DNA of 64,000 nt, from the NCBI RefSeq assembly GCF_003096355.1, contig NZ_QEKI01000018.1, positions 20,961-84,960 of the forward strand. Reading direction: 5' to 3'. The notes beneath the pieces are model-generated. The model was not told where the DNA came from and made no database searches. It saw nothing but the letters and a program-made list of their open reading frames with translations. The number at the start of each line of letters is the position of its first letter. Position 1 is the stretch's first letter. The stretch comes from Pontibacter virosus. GTDB lineage: Bacteria > Bacteroidota > Bacteroidia > Cytophagales > Hymenobacteraceae. A program made the translations under genes and the position numbers. Positions 60,125-64,000 of this stretch are shown here, one piece after another.

Positions 60125-61108
60125 TTAAGCTTTTTTCAGTCCCAGTTCTACCAGGCGCTCATTCAGGTACTCACCTGCAGTAGCATCCGGATAGGCCTTC
60201 GGGTTCTGCTCGTCTATGCAGCTCTCCAGGCAGGTCAGGTCCATTTCGGAACGCGGGTGCATAAAGAAAGGAATAGAGTAACGCGAAGTATGCATCAGCT
60301 CGCGCGGCGGATTTACCACACGGTGGATGGTCGACTTCAGCTTATTGTTGGTCAGGCGGGCCAGCATGTCGCCTACGTTCACCACCACCTGCTCAGGCAG
60401 GGCCGTGATCGGAATCCACTTGCCGTCGCGGCGCAATACCTGCAGACCGTCGGCACTGGCACCCATCAGCAGCGTGATCAGGTTAATGTCGCCATGTTCA
60501 GCGGCGCGCACAGCATCGGCTGGCACACTGTCAGGATTTTCGATTGGGAAGTAGTGGATTGGGCGCAGAATGCTGTTGCCATACTTCACTTTGTCGTCGA
60601 AGTAAGTTTCTTCTAAGCCCAGATGCAGGGCGATAGCGCGCAATACCTGCTTGCCGGCAGCCTCCAGCTTCGTGTAAGCCTCCAGCGTGGTCTCTTTTAG
60701 TTCCGGCACTTCGGCTGGCCAGATGTTCTCCGGATATTCTTCTTTGATCGGGTCGTTGTCGGGAATACCGCTCAGTTCCTGACCCACATGATAAAACTCT
60801 TTTAGGTCGCCGGTATTGAAGCCCTTGGCCTTCTCTTTGCCCTTGCCTACGTAACCGCGCTGGCCGGCAAGTTCCGGGTTTTCGTACTGCTGCTTCACCT
60901 CATCCGGCAAGGCAAAAAATTTCTTAACGGCTGCGTAAAGTCTCCCTGTCAGGTCATCGCTCAGGCCGTGGTTTTTCAAGGCGATAAAGCCAATGTTCTG
61001 ATAAGCGTTTCCTAACTCCTGCACAAAACGTGCTCTGCGTCCCTCATCACCTGATGTAAAATCAGCTAAGTCCAATGAAGGAACTTCATCAAACAAAATC
61101 TCGCTCAT
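60125..61108 (-). CDS. 2-oxoglutarate/Fe(II)-dependent oxygenase (isopenicillin N synthase-like)
   Basis: The 327-residue oxygenase has an N-terminal DIOX_N region (IGFIALKNHGLS) and the double-stranded beta-helix core. Fe ligands are His205 and Asp207 (AEHGDINLIT) and His262 (STIHRVVNP); Arg276-x-Ser278 in SRYSIPFF binds 2-oxoglutarate. The family includes gibberellin, flavonoid and beta-lactam enzymes; substrate is unknown. No biosynthetic cluster surrounds it. Confidence 0.87.
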   Translation of the reverse strand: MSEILFDEVPSLDLADFTSGDEGRRARFVQELGNAYQNIGFIALKNHGLSDDLTGRLYAAVKKFFALPDEVKQQYENPELAGQRGYVGKGKEKAKGFNTGDLKEFYHVGQELSGIPDNDPIKEEYPENIWPAEVPELKETTLEAYTKLEAAGKQVLRAIALHLGLEETYFDDKVKYGNSILRPIHYFPIENPDSVPADAVRAAEHGDINLITLLMGASADGLQVLRRDGKWIPITALPEQVVVNVGDMLARLTNNKLKSTIHRVVNPPRELMHTSRYSIPFFMHPRSEMDLTCLESCIDEQNPKAYPDATAGEYLNERLVELGLKKA

Positions 61109-61206
61109 ATAGTCTTTTTTGTATACTTTTACGTTAATATTACGTAGTGCGCAATATACAAATAAAAACAGTATATTGGCTATTTGCTAATTCAAACCCT
61201 CTCTAG

Positions 61207-62043
61207 ATGAAAAAAACCTACTTACTCTTTGCTTCGGCCCTTATGCTGGCTTTTGCTTCCTGCGACACAACACGCCAGATGCAGGATGATGAAACACGCA
61301 CCCCTGTAATGGCAACCACCACTGGACCAACGCCAACGGGAGCCGTGATGAGCAAAGGCGGATTGCGTGTATTTGCTTTCGACGATTCGCAGAAATACCC
61401 TGAGTCCCAGCTGCGACTGAATACGCCGCCTGCAAACGGCGTGGTGCAACCTGGCCCGGTGGAGTTTGTATACGAACTTTCTAACTTCCAGCTCACACGT
61501 ATGACCCCTCACTCCAACTCGGAGTTTATGGCCAACTCAAAGGAAGGGCAGCACATTCACAACATCGTTGACAACGAGCCTTACACAGCCCACTACGAGA
61601 CTTCATTCACGAAAGAGATGGAGGAAGGTGAGCACGTGGTGCTGTCATTCATTTCGCGCTCTTACCACGAAAGTCTGAAGCACAGAGGAGCTTACGACCT
61701 GCGCATGGTTACAGTAGGCAGACCACAGCAGCGCATGGAGTTCGACATGAAGGGGCAGCACATGTTCTACAGCCGTCCGAAGGGCGAGTACGTAGGCAGC
61801 GACACCCGCCGCATCATGCTGGACTTCTACCTGGTGAACACTGACCTGTCTACTACCGGCAACAAGGTGCGCGCTACGATCAATGGCAACGAGTTTATCC
61901 TGGACAAGTGGATGCCGCACATCATCGAAGGCTTGCCAATGGGCGAAACGACCATCAAGCTGGAATTGATCAACAATGCCGGCGCCGTTATACCTGGCCC
62001 ATACAACACAGTAACGCGCACGATCACTTTGAAAGAAAGCTAG
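61207..62043 (+). CDS. Hypothetical lipoprotein
   Basis: The 278-residue protein has a lipoprotein signal MKKTYLLFASALMLAFASC (Cys19). The mature part is beta-rich, probably an Ig-like fold in two segments (GPVEFVYELSNFQL; later RRIMLDFYLVNTDLS and MGETTIKLELINNAG). Several conserved His and Glu (EGQHIHNIVDNEPYTAHYE) might bind metal. It is a family of unknown function in related bacteria, in my judgement. A strong terminator at 62066-62106 follows. Confidence 0.72.
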   Translation: MKKTYLLFASALMLAFASCDTTRQMQDDETRTPVMATTTGPTPTGAVMSKGGLRVFAFDDSQKYPESQLRLNTPPANGVVQPGPVEFVYELSNFQLTRMTPHSNSEFMANSKEGQHIHNIVDNEPYTAHYETSFTKEMEEGEHVVLSFISRSYHESLKHRGAYDLRMVTVGRPQQRMEFDMKGQHMFYSRPKGEYVGSDTRRIMLDFYLVNTDLSTTGNKVRATINGNEFILDKWMPHIIEGLPMGETTIKLELINNAGAVIPGPYNTVTRTITLKES

Positions 62044-62065
62044 GATCTACTTTAGCTTAACGTGC

Positions 62066-62106
62066 AAAAAGAAGCCCGCAGCCATAAGCGCTGCGGGCTT
62101 CTTTTT
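62066..62106 (+). terminator. Terminator of the 61.2-kb lipoprotein gene
   Basis: A 16-bp stem (A5-GAAGCCCGCAG at 62066-62081 with its complement from 62091) runs into a T tract. Confidence 0.88.
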
Positions 62107-62269
62107 TGTAGGAGCAGGTATAGTATAGCAACAATGCTTTTACACGCCTTAGTGCAGCTAGTCCGGCGAATTGTTAACGCTGCCTGTCGTATCGCAACCA
62201 GGATGCTGGTACTTGGATACTACTGGTGGCAGGGACGAGCTAAAAAGACCAGGACTTGGCGAACTGGCC

Positions 62270-62318
62270 AAAAACAACAGCGGCTATACCTGCACCAGGT
62301 ATAGCCGCTGTTGTTTTT
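62270..62318. terminator. 22-bp terminator carrying an inverted pair of the AGGTATAG motif
   Basis: Perfect 22-bp arms (62270-62291 with 62297-62318), loop 5, give U tracts on both strands. The apical part of the stem is CTATACCT paired with AGGTATAG, that is, two motif copies in inverted orientation. It terminates floA. Confidence 0.9.
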
Positions 62319-62330
62319 GCGTGAAGAAAT

Positions 62331-63317
62331 TTAATCCCTTGGCTTGTTCGGCCCGGTCTGGCTTGGACTGGCAATAGAGTTGCGCATGTCTGTGTCGGAC
62401 TGGATGTTCTGCATCTTGTAGTAGTCCATGATGCCAAGGTTACCGCTTCGGAAGGCAGCAGCAATGGCCTGTGGAATTTCTACTTCGGCCGCGATTACGG
62501 AGGCGCGTGCTTCCTGGGCTTTGGCTTTCATCTCCTGCTCCACAGCAACGGCCATGGCGCGTCGCTCTTCGGCTTTGGCTTCGGCTACTTTTAAGTCGGC
62601 ACCTGCCTGGTCAATCTGCAGCTTGGCACCAATGTTCTCGCCCACGTCTATATCGGCAATATCAATAGAGAGAATTTCGTAGGCCGTGCCCGCATCCAAC
62701 CCTTTTTGCAGTACCAGTTTTGAGATCATGTCGGGGTTTTCGAGTACGCTCTTGTGCGATACGGAAGAACCGATGGAAGTAACGATGCCTTCGCCTACGC
62801 GGGCGAGAATGGTTTCTTCGCCAGCGCCACCTACCAGTTGCATGATGTTGGCGCGCACGGTTACACGGGCCTTGGCAATGAGCTGTATACCATCCTGTGC
62901 TACAGCTGCCACGTTTGGCGTGTTGATCACCTTCGGGTTTACGGAAGTAGTAACCGCCTCAAACACATCGCGTCCAGCCAGGTCGATAGCCGTGGCCTGC
63001 TTGAAAGAGAGGGGAATGTTTGCCTTGTCAGCCGAGATAAGCGCCCGGATTACGTTGGGCACGTTACCGCCAGCCAAGTAGTGGGTTTCGAGCTCAGTAG
63101 TAGTCACGTCTATACCCGCCTTGGTCGCGTTGATCATAGAATTGACGATGAGGCTTGGCGGCACCTTGCGGATGCGCATAAACACCAGTTCCAACAGGCC
63201 AACTTTCACGCCCGAGAAAAGGGCCGTGATCCAGAGGCTGATCGGCACAAAGTATAAGAAGATGAACAGCAGAATAATGCCGCCCGCAATCAGAAATAAG
63301 ATTGAGAAATTTTCCAT
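62331..63317 (-). CDS. floA: Flotillin-like protein FloA
   Basis: The 328-residue membrane-associated protein has one or two N-terminal hairpin helices (about 5-40: [20 protein letters not shown]) and a SPFH domain. Conserved blocks are [42 protein letters not shown] and a long Ala/Glu/Lys coiled-coil ([21 protein letters not shown]). FloA organises membrane microdomains. It lies 9 bases after nfeD, its usual partner. Confidence 0.93.
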   Translation of the reverse strand: MENFSILFLIAGGIILLFIFLYFVPISLWITALFSGVKVGLLELVFMRIRKVPPSLIVNSMINATKAGIDVTTTELETHYLAGGNVPNVIRALISADKANIPLSFKQATAIDLAGRDVFEAVTTSVNPKVINTPNVAAVAQDGIQLIAKARVTVRANIMQLVGGAGEETILARVGEGIVTSIGSSVSHKSVLENPDMISKLVLQKGLDAGTAYEILSIDIADIDVGENIGAKLQIDQAGADLKVAEAKAEERRAMAVAVEQEMKAKAQEARASVIAAEVEIPQAIAAAFRSGNLGIMDYYKMQNIQSDTDMRNSIASPSQTGPNKPRD

Positions 63318-63326
63318 TGAGTTGTT

Positions 63327-63800
63327 TTAGGTAATTGCTTCTACTGTGATTTTATTCGCTACTATTTTGATGATGCGCACGGGTGTATTAGGTGGCAGGA
63401 AAGTACCGGTTGTCTGCACCTCGTGGCGTCGTTCCTTAAAAAGGGCCGTGCCCTGCGGGCGCAGCGCCGAAATCGTCCGGCCCTCTTCGCCAATTTCCAG
63501 CAGGTGCGGATTCTCCTCGTTTACCCGGCTTTTGTTACTGTCTTTGAGCGCGAACCGGGACCAGGCCTCCGACCTGAAGCTATAAAAAAGCGCTACCCCA
63601 CCTGCCAGCACCGACCCGGCCAGCACAAGATGCCCGGTTTCAGTGCCCAGGGCAGCATAGCTGATCCAGATGCCCACTGCTACCAGTATAAAACCAAGGA
63701 CGCCCACAATGGTGACGCCCGGCACAAAGATGAGCTCCACCACGATCAGAACAAGACCGATGCCTATAAGCAGTACTACTGTAAGCCAGTCTAAGAGCAT
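63327..63800 (-). CDS. NfeD-like protein
   Basis: The 157-residue protein has three membrane helices (about 6-25, 28-48 and 58-75) followed by an OB-fold domain (IGEEGRTISALRPQGTALF ... VRIIKIVANKITVEAI). This short NfeD type, without an N-terminal protease part, is the partner of FloA in microdomains. It is the first gene of the two-gene minus-strand operon. Confidence 0.88.
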   Translation of the reverse strand: MLLDWLTVVLLIGIGLVLIVVELIFVPGVTIVGVLGFILVAVGIWISYAALGTETGHLVLAGSVLAGGVALFYSFRSEAWSRFALKDSNKSRVNEENPHLLEIGEEGRTISALRPQGTALFKERRHEVQTTGTFLPPNTPVRIIKIVANKITVEAIT

Positions 63801-64000
63801 AGTTTTGGAGTAGGTTTAGGTAAATATAGCAAATATTTGATAATAGTTGATTGTTAATTGTTGTATGCCGATAGGGTAGGGAGTTAAGTGTGACTTTAAG
63901 ATTTGGGTTGTGGTCTACAATGTATGATGGTTTCTGTAATAGAATACTAGCTTCATAGCGTTGTAGTGGTTTTGCTCTTTTTTAGAGAAGCAGGCTGTTT
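63801..64000. other. Leader of nfeD and window end
   Basis: No gene is supported in the last 200 bases; it contains the leader of the nfeD-floA operon and A/T-rich sequence. Confidence 0.5.

Overview
The window looks like a chromosomal segment of a Bacteroidota member, most likely Cytophagales/Hymenobacteraceae (Pontibacter- or Hymenobacter-like). The evidence is a SusC/SusD-type outer-membrane pair, many small 'QAQ'-type secreted barrel proteins, DUF4293, DUF4476, DUF1573 and YbbR families, an unusually long NusB, -7 elements of the TAnnTTTG type, weak Shine-Dalgarno signals and several TTG/GTG starts. G+C is moderate (about half). No phage, insertion sequence, CRISPR array or rRNA operon was seen. 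One tRNA (Val, anticodon TAC) is present.

Layout. 0-6.5 kb: the end of an OmpA/PorE-like gene, two tandem barrel paralogs on the minus strand, purM, three more tandem barrel paralogs and a DUF4476 protein. 6.6-13.8 kb: an uptake locus, probably for iron, with an AraC regulator divergent from a TonB receptor, a SusD-like lipoprotein and a PepSY membrane protein; a perfect palindrome lies in the shared control region. 14-18.5 kb: DUF4293, a thiolase, a His/Arg-rich secreted protein, truA and a Cys/Met-metabolism PLP enzyme. 18.5-19.4 kb: a gene-free block of repeats. 19.4-24.8 kb: two half-size ABC exporters, one canonical and one with a degenerate ATPase site, on opposite strands around GyrI-like, TetR and XRE genes. 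25-31.4 kb: leucine dehydrogenase, nusB, ytxH, an isocitrate-dehydrogenase-family gene, DUF1573, yajC, ybbR and coaE. 32-41.9 kb: tRNA-Val, an AsmA-like protein, a second GLFV dehydrogenase, ArsR, a lipoprotein, hemA divergent from a histidine kinase, and a GNAT/FemAB-like protein.

41.9-52.9 kb: a pseudogene with two in-frame TAG codons, NhaC-type antiporter, DMT transporter lacking an ordinary start codon, dusB, CPBP protease, cdsA, glutamate dehydrogenase, psd, a metallophosphoesterase, an outer-membrane protein and fRMsr. 53-64 kb: ribD, prmC, a PH-domain protein, the sugar-nucleotide genes galE-rfbB-rfbA (the last two compositionally distinct), chrA, a 2OG-Fe(II) oxygenase, a lipoprotein and the nfeD-floA pair. 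cdsA and psd serve phosphatidylethanolamine synthesis.

The most striking signal is not a gene. The short asymmetric motif AGGTATA(G)/(C)TATACCT recurs on both strands, in all permitted reading frames and in intergenic DNA. I hand-counted about 36 copies of the heptamer pair in the first 14 kb, where about 1.7 are expected by chance. It forms a tandem array at 18664-18687, lies inside terminator hairpins, supplies the stop codon of at least two genes and forces otherwise uncommon ATA and CTA codons. It behaves like an iterated genome-wide DNA signal such as an uptake sequence; its function is unknown.
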